A stretch of DNA of 64,000 nucleotides from Mercurialis annua (taxonomy: Eukaryota; Streptophyta; Magnoliopsida; Malpighiales; Euphorbiaceae), in assembly GCF_937616625.2 (NCBI RefSeq), contig NC_065575.1, positions 27,465,001-27,529,000 on the forward strand, in the 5' to 3' direction. A program made the translations under genes and the position numbers. The notes under the pieces were generated by a model that worked only from the letters and a program-made list of their open reading frames with translations, did not search any database and was not told the origin of the DNA. Below are positions 23,690 to 35,298 of this stretch, piece after piece. How positions within the stretch are numbered: position 1 is the stretch's first letter; every line of letters starts with the position of its first letter.

Positions 23690-24360
23690 AAGAACAAGAA
23701 GAATGAAAATACCGGTGTGGGTATGTCTATTTCTTGTTCTTTCAATTCCAATAACGATAGCTCGTCCAAAGCTTGGGTATTAGATACCGGAGCTAGTTCT
23801 CACATTTGTTCATCCTTACAGGATCTAGCAAATGAGAGGAAGTTGGACAAGGATGAAGTGATCTTGAAGCTTGGAAATAACGCAAGTGTTGCGGCTAAAG
23901 CTATAGGATCGTCTTCTGTTTTGTTGTATAAGCATGTTTTGTATTTGAACAATGTTTTGTACTTACCAAACGCTTATAGAAATATCATGTCTATTTCTTG
24001 TATGACAAGATTAGGATATGATTTTCTATTTACAAAGGATGTTTGTAAAATTATCTATAATAATAAAATCGTTGGTTATGGTTATGTACAAAATGATCTT
24101 TATTGTATAAATGAAGATGTTCGTAATACAAATAATGTTTTAGAAATTAATCAAACCTCGAAACAACTTTGACACTTAGAATTAGGACATATTGCGGAAG
24201 ATAGACTCAACAAGTTGGATAAGATGGGAATATTGAGCAATCTTGATTCGGCATCAATTTCAACTTGTTTGTCATGTCTTAAAGGTAAGATGACTCGATC
24301 ACCCTTTGTTGGACAAAGTGGTAGAGCCAAAGATGTTTTGGAGATCATACATACCATTTA
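23690..24360 (+). pseudogene. pol: Copia 1 protease and pre-integrase domain
   Basis: The aspartic protease has AWVLDTGASSHIC with its catalytic Asp at 23783-23785, followed by LNNVLYLPNAYRNIMSIS, usual for plant copia. The frame closes at a TGA at about 24170-24172 where the family has Trp in QLWHLRLGH. The pre-integrase zinc region follows in the same frame (HLELGHIAEDRLNKL, CLSCLKGKMTRSPF) to about 24360. It is continuous with the zinc knuckle frame of gag, as expected for a single Gag-Pol polyprotein. Confidence 0.9.
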
Positions 24361-24860
24361 AGGAAATGGCACGAGGTGGTTATTTATACTTCATTACCTT
24401 CACCGATGATTTATCACGGTATGGATATGTTGTTCTTATGAAAAACAAGAGTGAAGCTTTTGAAAAATTCAAAGATTTCAAAAATGAAGTAGAAAACCAA
24501 ATTGGAAAAAGTATTAAAATCCTTCGATCTGATCGAGGAGGTGAATACTTGAGTACGGAATTTGGTACATTCTTAAAAGAATGCGGTATTATTTGCCAAC
24601 TGACTCCTTCGGGAACACCACAACTGAATGGTGTATCAGAACGGAGGAATCGTACATTGTTAGACATGGTACGATCAATGATGAGCTATACTGATTTACC
24701 CATTTCATTATGGGGTCATGCACTTCTTAGCGCAAATTATATTCTAAATCGAGTTCCAACTAAATCCACTCCAAGAATACCGTATAAGATATGGTTTGGT
24801 AAGGAGCCAAGTCTTAAGCATATTAAGATTTGGGATGTTCGGCATATATTAAAAAGTTGA
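24361..24860 (+). pseudogene. pol: Copia 1 integrase core, missing first catalytic Asp
   Basis: The core reads YFITFTDDLSRYGYV, ILRSDRGGEY (second catalytic Asp) and NGVSERRNRTLLDMV (catalytic Glu). The segment that should contain the first catalytic Asp, just after EIIHT, is lost in a small deletion with a frame change at about 24350-24370. The sister element still has CATAGTGATGTA at that place. The frame then ends at 24860 because one G is missing from the GGG run at 24832-24834, where Trp-Gly-Cys-Ser is expected. No active integrase can come from this copy. Confidence 0.88.
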
Positions 24861-25912
24861 TAACCGACAAGTCGGAATCGAGACAAATCATGGGAAGGTT
24901 CGTTGGTTATCCTAAAGAAAGTTTAGGATATTATTTCTATATTCCGTCCGAACAAACAATTGTTGTTAGTCGAGATGTAGTTTTTCTTGAAAATCAATTT
25001 ATTCAAGAAGGGGGCAAAGGAAGGAATGTAGAATTAGATGAGGAATCATCTAAAGACCAACAAAATGATACAATGGAGATTGATCAAACTCATAGTCAAC
25101 AAGAATTAGTAAAATCTACAGAAATACCTCGAAGATCAAGTAGAGTATCTCATCCACCAGAGAGATATGGTTTTCTTCATGATATACAAGAGTTGTTCAT
25201 TCATGGACAAAATGATCAAATAGTTGATCCCTCTACTTATGAGGAAGCTATATGTGATATAGATTCTTCAAGATGGCTTGAAGCTATGAAATCTGAAATG
25301 GATTCCATGTACAGTAACCAAGTATGGGAGCTAGTTGATCCACCCGAAGGTATTATACCAATAGGGAACAAATGGGTCTTCAAGCGTAAAATTGGTGCTG
25401 ATGGAAAAGTGGAAACTTTTAAAGCTAGGCTTGTTGCGAAAGGGTTTCGCCGGAGGCAAGGAGTCGATTATGAAGAGACTTTCTCGCCGGTAGCTATGCT
25501 TAAGTCCATCCGGATTCTTCTTGCCACCGCTGCACATTTAGATTATGAGGTTTGGCAAATGGATGTCAAGACCGCATTCCTTAATGGATATATTGAGGAG
25601 GAAATCTATATGGAACAGCCTAAGGGTTTTGAATCCGAAGAAGGTTCCAAGGTGTGTAAGCTAAAACGATCCATATATGGATTGAAGCAAGCTTCGAGAA
25701 GTTGGAATCGTCGTTTTGATGAAGCTGTAAAGAGTTACGAGTTTATCAAAAACGAAGATGAACCATGTGTTTACAAGAAGGTTAGTGGGAGTGAAATTAC
25801 TTTCCTAGTCTTGTATGTAGATGATATTTTACTAATAGGAAATGATGTCGGTATGTTAACCTCTGTAAAGTTTTGGTTGTCCAAAACTTCCTCCATGAAA
25901 GACCTCGGATAA
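24830..25912 (+). pseudogene. pol: Copia 1 integrase C-terminus and reverse transcriptase
   Basis: After the frameshift, the integrase C-terminal region (GRFVGYPKESLGYYFYIP, VVSRDVVF) leads through a charged linker to the copia reverse transcriptase. Reverse transcriptase motifs are KWVFKRKIGADGKVETFKA, RLVAKGF, YEETFSPVAMLKSIR, WQMDVKTAFLNG, SIYGLKQASRSW and the catalytic YVDDILLIGND near 25816-25850. This is the best-preserved part of the element, open for about 1 kb. It ends at a TAA at 25910-25912 where the family has Glu or Gln. Confidence 0.92.
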
Positions 25913-26798
25913 GCGACTTACATGCTCGATATTAGACTCTATAGAGATAGATCTAAGAGAATGATTGGTCTCTCCCACAGGCTCTACTTTGAAAAGATAT
26001 TGAAAAAGTTCAATATGGAAAATTCTAAGAGAGGATTGATTTCTGTTAGGCATGGAATTCACCTTTCAAAGGAAATGTCTCCAAAGACTTCTGAAGAAAG
26101 AGATGAAATGGCAAAGATACCATATGCTTCGGCAATTGGTAGTCTTATGTACGCTATGTTGTGTACAAGGACAGATATTGCCTATGCAGTTAGTTTGAGT
26201 AGTCGATATCAATCCAATCAAGGTTCAGAACACTGGATGACGGTTAAGAATATCTTTAAGTACTTGAGAAGAACAAAAGATATGATCTTAACATATGGAG
26301 GAGGTGATCTAAAAATAGACGGCTTTACAGATTCTGATTTTCAATCAGATATAGATGATCGTAAGTCTATATCCGGATTCGTATTCACGTGTAATGGAGG
26401 AGCAGTGAGTCCGCAGTTCCAAATAAGAAACCACTGCAGATTCCACTATAGAAGCCGAGTGTATTGCGGCATCAGATGATACAAAGGAAGTTGTTTGGAT
26501 TAAGAAGTTTGTTTCTGAACTTGGTGTGGTTCCTACCATTGAGTCCGCAGTTCCTCTTTTCTGCGACAACAATGGTGCAATAGCCCAGGCAAAGGAACCC
26601 CGGTCTCACCAAAAATCCAAACACATAGAAAGGCGATAACATATTATCCGAGAAATTGTTAGAAAAGGAGAAGTGTCTCTCCAAAGGATAGCATCAGCCG
26701 ATAACACGGCTGACCCACTGACAAAGTCCATGACCCAAAGTCAATTAGATTTACATCTTGAGAAGATGGGGCTTAGATATAGTAGCCAATGGAACTAG
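25913..26798 (+). pseudogene. pol: Copia 1 RNase H
   Basis: The frame resumes after the stop with the connection domain (YRDRSKRMIGLSHRLY, KIPYASAIGSLMYAM, RTDIAYAVSL, LKYLRRTKD-like) and the RNase H start (GFTDSDFQSD, SISGFVFTCNGGAVS). A frameshift at about 26405-26425 removes the usual WKSSKQ segment. The rest reads on in another frame (TEAE, PLFCDNNGAIAQAKEPRSH). A TAA at about 26637 replaces the Tyr of the usual RRYH motif. The expected end, NTADPLTK...GLRYSSQWN, stops at about 26798, just before the polypurine tract. Confidence 0.88.
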
Positions 26799-26800
26799 TG

Positions 26801-26812
26801 CAAGTGGGAGAT
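26801..26812 (+). other. Polypurine tract of copia 1
   Basis: GCAAGTGGGAGA, then T, directly before the 3' LTR TGTTAG. The same tract is at 50587-50599 in the second element. Confidence 0.8.
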
Positions 26813-29800
26813 TGTTAGTATTATGTGCCCATGATTGACATCTAATGAGTCCTTAAACACAAGACTCCCACATTAATTGAACATTAAAAATTAAAAGTAG
26901 GGAGTAAGAGAGAGTACCAGCGCAAGATTTGATGGTGTGGATCTTAAGAAGCAAGACTAGAACGCTAGCGAGGTGAGTCATATCACCCGCTAACCTAAAT
27001 ATATTCATTGATGATCTATTCAATTAACAAAATGAATCAAATACAGTAAATTTAATCAAAAATATGTTCTAATTTGCTTGTTGGCTGATCAGAATTGCAG
27101 AGATTTTAAAGGAAGCGGTGAACGGTGTGTCTGAGCAAAAGCTAAAGAGCGTGAGCAGCAAGGTTAGTCAGATCTCACACCACTTTGTTGCATTTCGAGT
27201 GTGTTCTTCTGCTGTAGATTTTGCCATTGTACATTTTTAGCCAATTACACTTTGCAATGTCACCATAGTGACTACTCGTATTCTTTTGAAACTTCCTCTC
27301 CTGTTTACTTAATCTTTAATAAATATTTTACATTTAAATAGTTATTTAACTATTTATTTTGTTTGACAAAAAAAACTATTTATTTTGTATCCTCGTGAAC
27401 CTTCGATTGATAAAATTGGGAACTATAACCGAACACGAATGCCATCGTTAAATATTTAAGGTTTAACTTAATTTAAAATTTATATACTATTATCTTTTAT
27501 TTCATTTCATCTTTAATATATATTTTGCATTTAAATAGCCCTTTAACTATGCATTTTATACATAAGTGATCTTTTTGTTAACGAAATTTAAAGCGTGTAA
27601 CGATTTTTTTGTAACTCTGTTACATAGTTAAGGTTAATTTCATCTTGAGACCCAGAAACTTTCACCATTTTGGTTTTATTTTTCCTTTTAAACGTTTTAT
27701 ATTCATTAGGTCTTTATATTTCATCGATTTGATTTGATAGGTCTGTTTTTTAGACGGAATTTGTACACGTGTGTTTGGTTTCTATTACCATTGCCACGTG
27801 GAAAATGATAAAGCGGATTTGGGTTAATGAATTAATCTTTTAATAAGCCCCTCTATTTTCAAATTTTGTTTATCTGATCCAATTTGAAGTTCGGACTCAC
27901 GTGTGTTTCACGACGAGTGTAGTGCATACTCTTTTTCCATCCTAAAATAAGACTTAAAAAATCAAAATAAATTAAATAAATTAAAGGTAAGTGTACCTGG
28001 TACACTTTGTATTTATTCTTGTATAAACAAATCGCATTGGCAATGATATATATGTTTTATTTGAACTAAGTGTCTCATCAACTAAGTGTTTATTCATTAC
28101 ATATTGTCCTTATCACATTGTGATAGAATCTATTTTTAAGGTGTTAAGAATATGAGTGAAAAATTCTATTATACAAGTGATCTAAATAACTGTTCACGAT
28201 CGATGGGGTCCTACGAATAAGGGCATCGCATTATCCCGGAAAGATCGTCACCTCTGTTTATTCTCCTGATTAGTAAAGAGTTACTAATTATAGGAAGTAG
28301 TGAGTCTCATTCTACTTGATGGGGATCAGAATAAACATGTGGACACTCAAGGTGTTGAGTGAGTCGAACAAGTGACGCTAGATGACTTATACATGGTAAT
28401 TCATTAAAGTCAATTTAATGTCATCTAGTTCATAATTGTACATATATATAGGTGATTAGAATTTGATACTCCTTAACCCTAAATCTTTCATTAGCTAGGG
28501 CCGCGGGATGTGTTGGCTCTAATTAGTTGTATATGGAGATAGGGGTTTAACCTAGAAAGGATTCATCACTCTGGATGAACAGAGACAATTTTCTATGCTA
28601 TCTCGAATTGATCTTGATGGATGATAAAACCTGCGCAGGTGTATATGACTTGCATAGAAAGTTGTTTCTAGTGGAAGTCATATTTATCAAGAACTAGAAC
28701 TGAGAGATGAGGTCATATAATCAAGACAAACAGTGTTTGACTTATCCGTGACACTAGTCGAGATTGGAATCTTAGATGAAGAGAATTTTGAGTGTACAGT
28801 AATTATGAACATTGGTTCAAAAAGAATACATCAAAACATTCATCTCTATTTGGGGGTCGTGATATGTTGCTAGACGTCACTCTCGATCTACGAGAATTAA
28901 TAATTAAATGGGATTTAAGAAAGGCGTTTCTTATGTCTCTCGTTGCCATATAGATGTGAACCTAATTAGTCACACACAACAGAGTGTGCAACCGATTGAG
29001 TTTACAAAAGATCGATTTCATATTGATACTAGCATATATCGGAAATTAATCTAAGATGAAAAACAAGTACAAATTAAGGACTAATTTGTAAGAGTTATAA
29101 ATTAGTAGGCACCTAATTGTAATATGTCCAAGTTAATTAGGGACTAATTTATAAGAGTTATAAATTAGTAGGAACTTAATTATATTTTAACCAAGTTTTA
29201 TGATTAAGAGGCTTAAGTAATTAATTAGTGTAATTAATGATACTTAAATCATTAATCATAAGCTAATGGCATGATGTAATGAGATAAGCTTATGTCATAT
29301 ATGTGATGTCACCACATGAAAGGTGTCATGTGGTGGCAACACCTTTGCTTGGCGTGTGACACCTGGAATGCAAGGTGTTGCATTCTTAAGACATGCTCTA
29401 GCCTATAAATAGAGCATGTCCGTGCTCATTTCAACACACCACACAACAAACATCTCACTACAAAGTTGTAGATAGAGAAAGCACTTGAAGGAGTTCAAGT
29501 AGTCATCAATCACGGGAAAAACTTGGCGACGTTTTTCATACATCCGAGCAAGGTAGTGATCGCGGCGAGAGTTTAAGCTTAGGGCTGCTCGGCAGGAGGA
29601 ACTCTTGCAGGATTACTTCAAGGCGAGGATTCAATCGGACGCATACTCGTGTGGACGAGCTTGAGGTCGCCGTACTTTCGGGACTACAAGAACCGTTGGA
29701 GACTCGACATAGGTATTCTTCTTTCAATTCCTAGATGCGTGCTTTAATTACTAAATGATACGACGATAAATTTGTTGTTGATATGATCAACTTTAGGATT

Positions 29801-29869
29801 CAGATTGTTGGAATTTCAATTTTGAATTGAAATATACGATCCGGACCCGCGCCTCCCGCTGCGCTAACA
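26813..29869 (+). repeat. 3' LTR of copia 1, interrupted
   Basis: The LTR starts TGTTAGTATTATGTGCCC (26813-26830), is broken by a foreign segment, and resumes at about 27991, running to CTAACA at 29869. Compared with the 5' LTR it has lost about 37 bp near 28440, 13 bp near 28917, 19 bp near 29270 and 27 bp near 29308. TATA hairpin at 29390-29420. Confidence 0.93.
26831..27990. mobile_element. Unidentified ~1.16-kb insert in copia 1 3' LTR
   Basis: The segment is absent from the other three copia LTRs. Left junction after GTGCCC at 26830; right junction where GTGTACCTGG resumes at about 27991. The flanking words GTGCCC and GTGTACC may be a diverged target duplication, which is weak. The right two-thirds is AT-rich and contains a diverged direct repeat of about 50 bp (27312-27362 and 27512-27562). 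The left third has exon-like stretches with GTGAGT and GTTAGT at their ends (about 26905-27160). I see no transposase, no terminal inverted repeat and no long open frame. It could be a non-autonomous element carrying a gene fragment. Confidence 0.6.
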
Positions 29870-29874
29870 ACGCG
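29870..29874. repeat. Target-site duplication of copia 1, right copy
   Basis: ACGCG, identical to 10085-10089, followed by GCATACTAATCTAGCG of the satellite. Confidence 0.93.
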
Positions 29875-30887
29875 GCATACTAATCTAGCGTCATTTTTCA
29901 CGCACACTTTGCGTAATTTAACCTAACCACGCTTAGGTAATCGGAACGACGCGTTAAAGAGACTTGTGACGCGACATATTAATATACCGTCACGTTTAAC
30001 GCACACTTTCCGTTATATAACCTAACCATGCTTAGGTAATCAGAAATATGCGTTAGAGAGACTTGTGACGCGACATAAGCATGGTAACCGAAACGACGCA
30101 TTAAAGAGACTCGAGACGCGACATACTAATCTAGCGTCACTTTTAACGCACACTTTGCGTAATATAACCTAACCATGGTAAGGTAATCTGTACGACGCGT
30201 TAAAGAGTCTTGTGACGTGACATACTAATCTAGCGTCACTTTTAACGCACACTTTGTGTAATATAACCTAACCATGCTTAGGTAATCGGAACGACCCGTT
30301 ATAGAGACTTTTTGACGCGACATAAGCATGGTAATCGAAACGACGCGTTAAAGAGACTTGAGACGCAATATACTAATCTAGCGTTGCTTTTCACGCACAC
30401 TTTGCGTCATATAACCTAACCATGCTTAGGTAATCGGAACGACGCGTTAGAGAGACCTGTGACGCGACATAAGCATGGTAATCGAAATGACGCGATAAAG
30501 AGACTTGAGACGCAACATTCTAATATAAATTCACTTTTCACACACACTTTGCGTAATATAACCTAAATATGCTTAGGTAATCGGACTGACGCGTTAAAGA
30601 GACTTGAGACTCGATATACTATTTTAACGTCACTTTTCATGCACACTTTGCGTAATGTAACCTAACCATGCTTAGGTAATCATAACGACGCGTTAAAGAG
30701 ACTTGTGACGAGACATACTAATCTAACGTCACTTTTCACGCACACTTTGTATAATATAACCTTACCATGCTTAGGTAATAGGAACGACGTGTTAAAGAGA
30801 TTTGAGGCGCGACATACTAATCTATTGTCACTTTTCATGCACACTTTGCGCAATATAACTGAACTATGCTTAGGTAATCGGAACGAC

Positions 30888-31511
30888 GCGTTAGAGGGAC
30901 TTGTGACGCGACATTAGCATGGTAATCGAAACAACGCGTTAAAGAGACTTGAGACGCGACATACTAATCTAGCGTCACTTTTATGCACACTTTACGTAAT
31001 ATAACCTAACCATACTTAGATAATTGGAACGACTCGTTAGAGAGACTTGTGATGCGACATTAGAATAGTAATGAAACGACCCGTTAAATAGACTTTAGAT
31101 GCGACATACTAATCTAGCGTCACTTTCCACGCACACTTTGCGTAATATAACCTAACCATGTTGGAAAAAATTGGACCGACGCGTTAAAGAGGCTTGAGCG
31201 CGTTAGAGAGACTTGTGACGCGACATTAGCATGGTAATCGAAACAACGCGTTAAAAAGACTTGAGACGCGACATACTAATCTAGCGTCACTTTTATGCAC
31301 ACTTTACGTAATATAACCTAACCATACTTAGATAATTGGAACGACTCGTTAGAGAGACTTGTGATGCGACTTTAGAATAGTAATGAAACGACGCGTTAAA
31401 GAGACTTTAGATGCGACATACTAATCTAGCGTCGCTTTCCACGCACACTTTGCGTAATATAACCTAACCATGTTGGAAAAAATTGGACCGACGCGTTATA
31501 GAGGCTTGAGA
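30888..31511 (+). repeat. Recent ~312-bp satellite duplication
   Basis: Copies 30888-31199 and 31200-31511 share rare variants in the same order: GACATTAGCATGG or its close match, TTTTATGCACACTTTACG, CATACTTAGATAATTGG, GACTCGTTAGAG, TAGAATAGTAATGAAACG and CATGTTGGAAAAAATTGG. They differ at only a few bases, far fewer than neighbouring monomers, which marks a recent event. Confidence 0.88.
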
Positions 31512-34500
31512 GGCGACAAACTAATCTAGCGTTACTTTTCACGCACAATTTGCATAATATAACCTTACCATGCTTAAGTAATCCGAACGACGCATTATGT
31601 AGACTTGTAATGCGACATACTAATCTAGCGTCACTTTTCACACACACTTTACATAATATAATCTAAACATGCTTAAGGTAATCGGAATGACGCATTTAGA
31701 AACTTAGGGCACGACATACTATAAATTTTCACTTTTCACGCACACTTTGCGTAATATAATCTAACCATGCAGAGGTAATCTGTACGACGCGTAATAGCGA
31801 CTTGTGACGCGACATAATTATGGTAATCGAAACGACGCGTTAAAGAGATTTGAGACGCGACATACTAATCTAGCGTCACTTTTCACGCACACTTTGCGTA
31901 ATATAACCTAGACATGCTTAGGTAATCATAATGACGTGTTAAAGAGACTGGAGGCACGACATACTAATCTATTATCATTTTTCAAGCACACTCTGCGTAA
32001 TATAACCTAACTATGCTTAGGTAATCGGAACGGCTCGTTAGAGAGACTTGTGACACGACATATGCATGGTAATCGAAATGACGCATTAAAGAGACTTTAG
32101 ACGCGATATACTAATTTAGCGTTACTTTTCACGCACACTTTGCGTAATATAACCTAACAATACATAAGTAATTGGAACGACGCGTTAAGGAGACTTGAGA
32201 TGCGAGATACTAATCTAGCATCACTTTTCACCCACACTGCGTAATATATATAACTTAACCAGTAATCAAAACGACGCGTTAGAGAGACTTGTGACGCGAT
32301 TTAAGCATGATAATCGAAACGACGCGTTAAAGAGACTTTAGACGCGACATACTTATCAAGCGTCACTTTTTACGCACAATCTGTGTAATATAACCAAACC
32401 ATGCATAGGTAATCCAAACGACGCGTTAAGGAGACTTGAGATGGGACATACTAATCAAACGTTACTTTTCACGCACAATTTGCGTAGTATAACGTAACCA
32501 ACATTCTTAGGTAATCATAACGACGCGTTAAAGAGACTTGTGACGCGACATACTTAGGTAATCGGAAAAACGCGTTAAAGAGACTTTTGATGCGATATAT
32601 TAATCTAGCGTAACTTTTAACGCACACTTTCCGTAATATAACCCAACCATGCTTAGGTAATCGGAACGACGCGTTAGAGAGATTTGTGACGCGACATAAG
32701 CATGGTAATCGAAACGATGCATTAAAGAGACTTGAGACTCGACATACAAATCTATCGTCGCTTGTCACGCAGACTTTGCGTTATATAACCTAACCATGCT
32801 TAGATAATCAGAACGACGGGATAAAGAGACTTGTGACGGGACATACTAATTTAGCGTCACTTTTAACGCACACTTTGCATAATATAACCTAACCATTCTT
32901 AGGCAATCGGAACGACGCGTTAGAGAGAATTGTGACACAACATATGCATGGTAATTAAAACGACGCGATAAAGAGACTTGTCACGCGACATATTAAATTA
33001 GAGTCACTTTTCACGCACACTTTACGTTATATTACCTAACCATGCTTAGGTAATCAGAATGACGCGTTAAAGAGACTTGTGATGCAACATACTAATCTAG
33101 CGTCACTTTTGACGCACACTTTGTGTAATATAACCTAACCATGCTTAGGTAATCAGAACGACGAGTTAAAGAGACTTGTGACCCGACATACTAATGTAGC
33201 TTCACTTTTCACGCACACTTTGCCTAATATAACCTAACCATGCTTAGGTAATCGAAACGACGCGTTAAAGAGACTTGAGATGCGATATACTAATCTACCA
33301 TCACTTAACGCACACTTTCCGTAATATAACCTAACCGTACTTAGTTAATCGGAACTACGCGTTAGAGAGACTTGTGACGCGATATAAGCATGGTAATCGA
33401 AACGATGCATTAAAGAGACATGAGAAGCAATATACTAATCTAGCGTCACTTTTCACGCACACTTTGCGTAATATAACATAACCATGCTTAGGTAATCAGA
33501 ACAACGTCTTAAAGAGACTTGTGACGGGACATAGTATTATACCGTCACTTTTAACGCACACTTTCCGTAATATAACCTAACCATTCTCAGGTTATCGGAA
33601 CGACGTGTTTGAGAGAATTGTGACACGACATAAGCATGTTAATCGAAACGACGCATTTAAGAGACTTGAGACGTGACATACTAATCTAGCATCACTCTTC
33701 AGGCACTCTTTGCATAATATAGCCTAACCATGCTTAGATAATTGGAACGAGGCATTAGAGAGACTTGTGACGCGACATAAGCATGGTAATAGGAACGACG
33801 CGTTATAGAGACTTGAGACGCGACATACTAATCTAGCGTCACTTTTCAAGCACACTTTGCGTAATATAACCTAACCATGCTTAGGTAATCGGACTGACGG
33901 GTTAAAGTAACGCGACATATTAATCTACCGTCACTTTCCACGCACACTTTGTGTAATATAACCCAACTATGCTTAGGTAATTCGAACGATGCGTTAAAGA
34001 CACTTTTGACGCGACATACTAATCTTTTGTCACTTTTCACTCACACACTGCATAATATAACCTAACTATGCCTAGGTAATTGGAACGACGCGTTAGAGAG
34101 ACTGACGTGACATAAGCATGGTAATCGAAGGGACTTGAGACGCGACATACAAATCTAGTGTCGCTTTTCACGCACAATTTGCGTAATATAACCTAACCAT
34201 GCTTAGGCAATCGGACCGACGCGTTAAATAGACTTGAGACGCGACATACTTATCAAACGTCACTTTTCACGCACACTTTGCGTAATAAAACCTAGAATGC
34301 TTAGGTAATCAGAACAACGCGTTAAAGAGACTTGTGACGCGACATGTTAATCTAGCGTCACTTTTCACGCAAACTTTGCATAATATAACCTAGCCATGCT
34401 TTGGAAATCGAAACGACGCGTTAAAGAGACTTGAGGCTCAACATACTAATCTAGCGTCACTTTATACGCAAACTTTGCATAATATAACCAAACGATGCTT

Positions 34501-35296
34501 ACGTAATCGGAACTGCGCATTAAAGAAACTTGAGACATGACATTCTAATATAGAATCACTTCTGACGCATGCTTTGCGTAATATAACCTAACCTAGGTAA
34601 TCGGAACGACGCGTTAAAGACAATTGAGACGCGACATACTAATCTAGCGTCACTTTTTACGCACAATTTGCGTAATATAATGTAACCATGCTTAGGTAAT
34701 CGGAACGACACGTCAAAAAGACTTGAGACGCGACATACTAATCTAGCATCACTTTTCACGCACACTTTTTTGTAATATAACCTAACCATGCTGAAGTAAT
34801 CAAAACGACTCATTAAAGAGAGACTTGTGACACGACATACTAATCTAGGGTAACTTTTCACGCACACTTTGTGTAGTATAACCTAACCATGCTTCGGTAA
34901 TCGGAACGATGCGTTAACGCAACTTGTGACGCGACATACTAATCTAGCGTCACTATTGACGCACACATTGCGTAATATAACCTAGTCATGCTTAGGTAAT
35001 CGGAACGACGCGTTTAAGATACTTGAGGCGCGACATACTAATCTATTGTCACTTTTCACAGACAGTTTGCGTAATATAACCTAACCATGATTAGGTAATC
35101 GGAACGACGTGTTAATGAGAATTGTGACACGACATAAGCAACGTGATCAAAACGACGCGTTAAAGAGACCTGAGACGCGACATACTAATCTAGCGTCACT
35201 TTTTACGCAAACTTTGTGTAATATAACCTAACCATGCTTAGATAAACGGAACTACGCGTTAAAGACACTTGAGACACGACATACTAATCTAGCATC

Positions 35297-35298
35297 AG
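35297..35298. other. Orientation switch of the satellite
   Basis: Left of this point every monomer reads plus; right of it every monomer reads minus. The left side ends ...CTAATCTAGCATCA and the right side begins GAAGTTTCTTTATTGCGC, an altered form of the minus word AAGTCTCTTTAACGCG. No spacer or mobile element separates them. Confidence 0.93.

Larger units (their letters stand above)
10090..29869 (+). mobile_element. Ty1/copia LTR retrotransposon (copia 1), nested and decayed
   Basis: The element has two LTRs starting TGTTAG and ending CTAACA, a primer binding site, and gag and pol in the order protease, integrase, reverse transcriptase, RNase H. Integrase before reverse transcriptase is diagnostic for Ty1/copia. 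It spans 19,780 bp because a 9,451-bp gypsy element (13461-22911) sits in gag and an insert of about 1,160 bp sits in the 3' LTR. Without these it would be roughly 9.2 kb. The 2-kb LTRs and protein motifs resemble the Tork/Angela/TAR group, but I cannot fix the lineage by eye. It belongs to the same family as the element at 38200-52584. Several stops, frameshifts and small deletions make it non-autonomous. Confidence 0.95.
29870..35297 (+). repeat. 99-bp satellite array, plus orientation (middle array)
   Basis: The array interrupted by copia 1 resumes here, with 99- and 48-bp monomers in the same orientation as the left array. Reverse-strand frames here (for example 32469-32768 and 34556-34867) again repeat the satellite's 33-residue unit. 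The array stops abruptly at 35297 within GCATCA of a monomer. No gene is seen. Confidence 0.96.
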
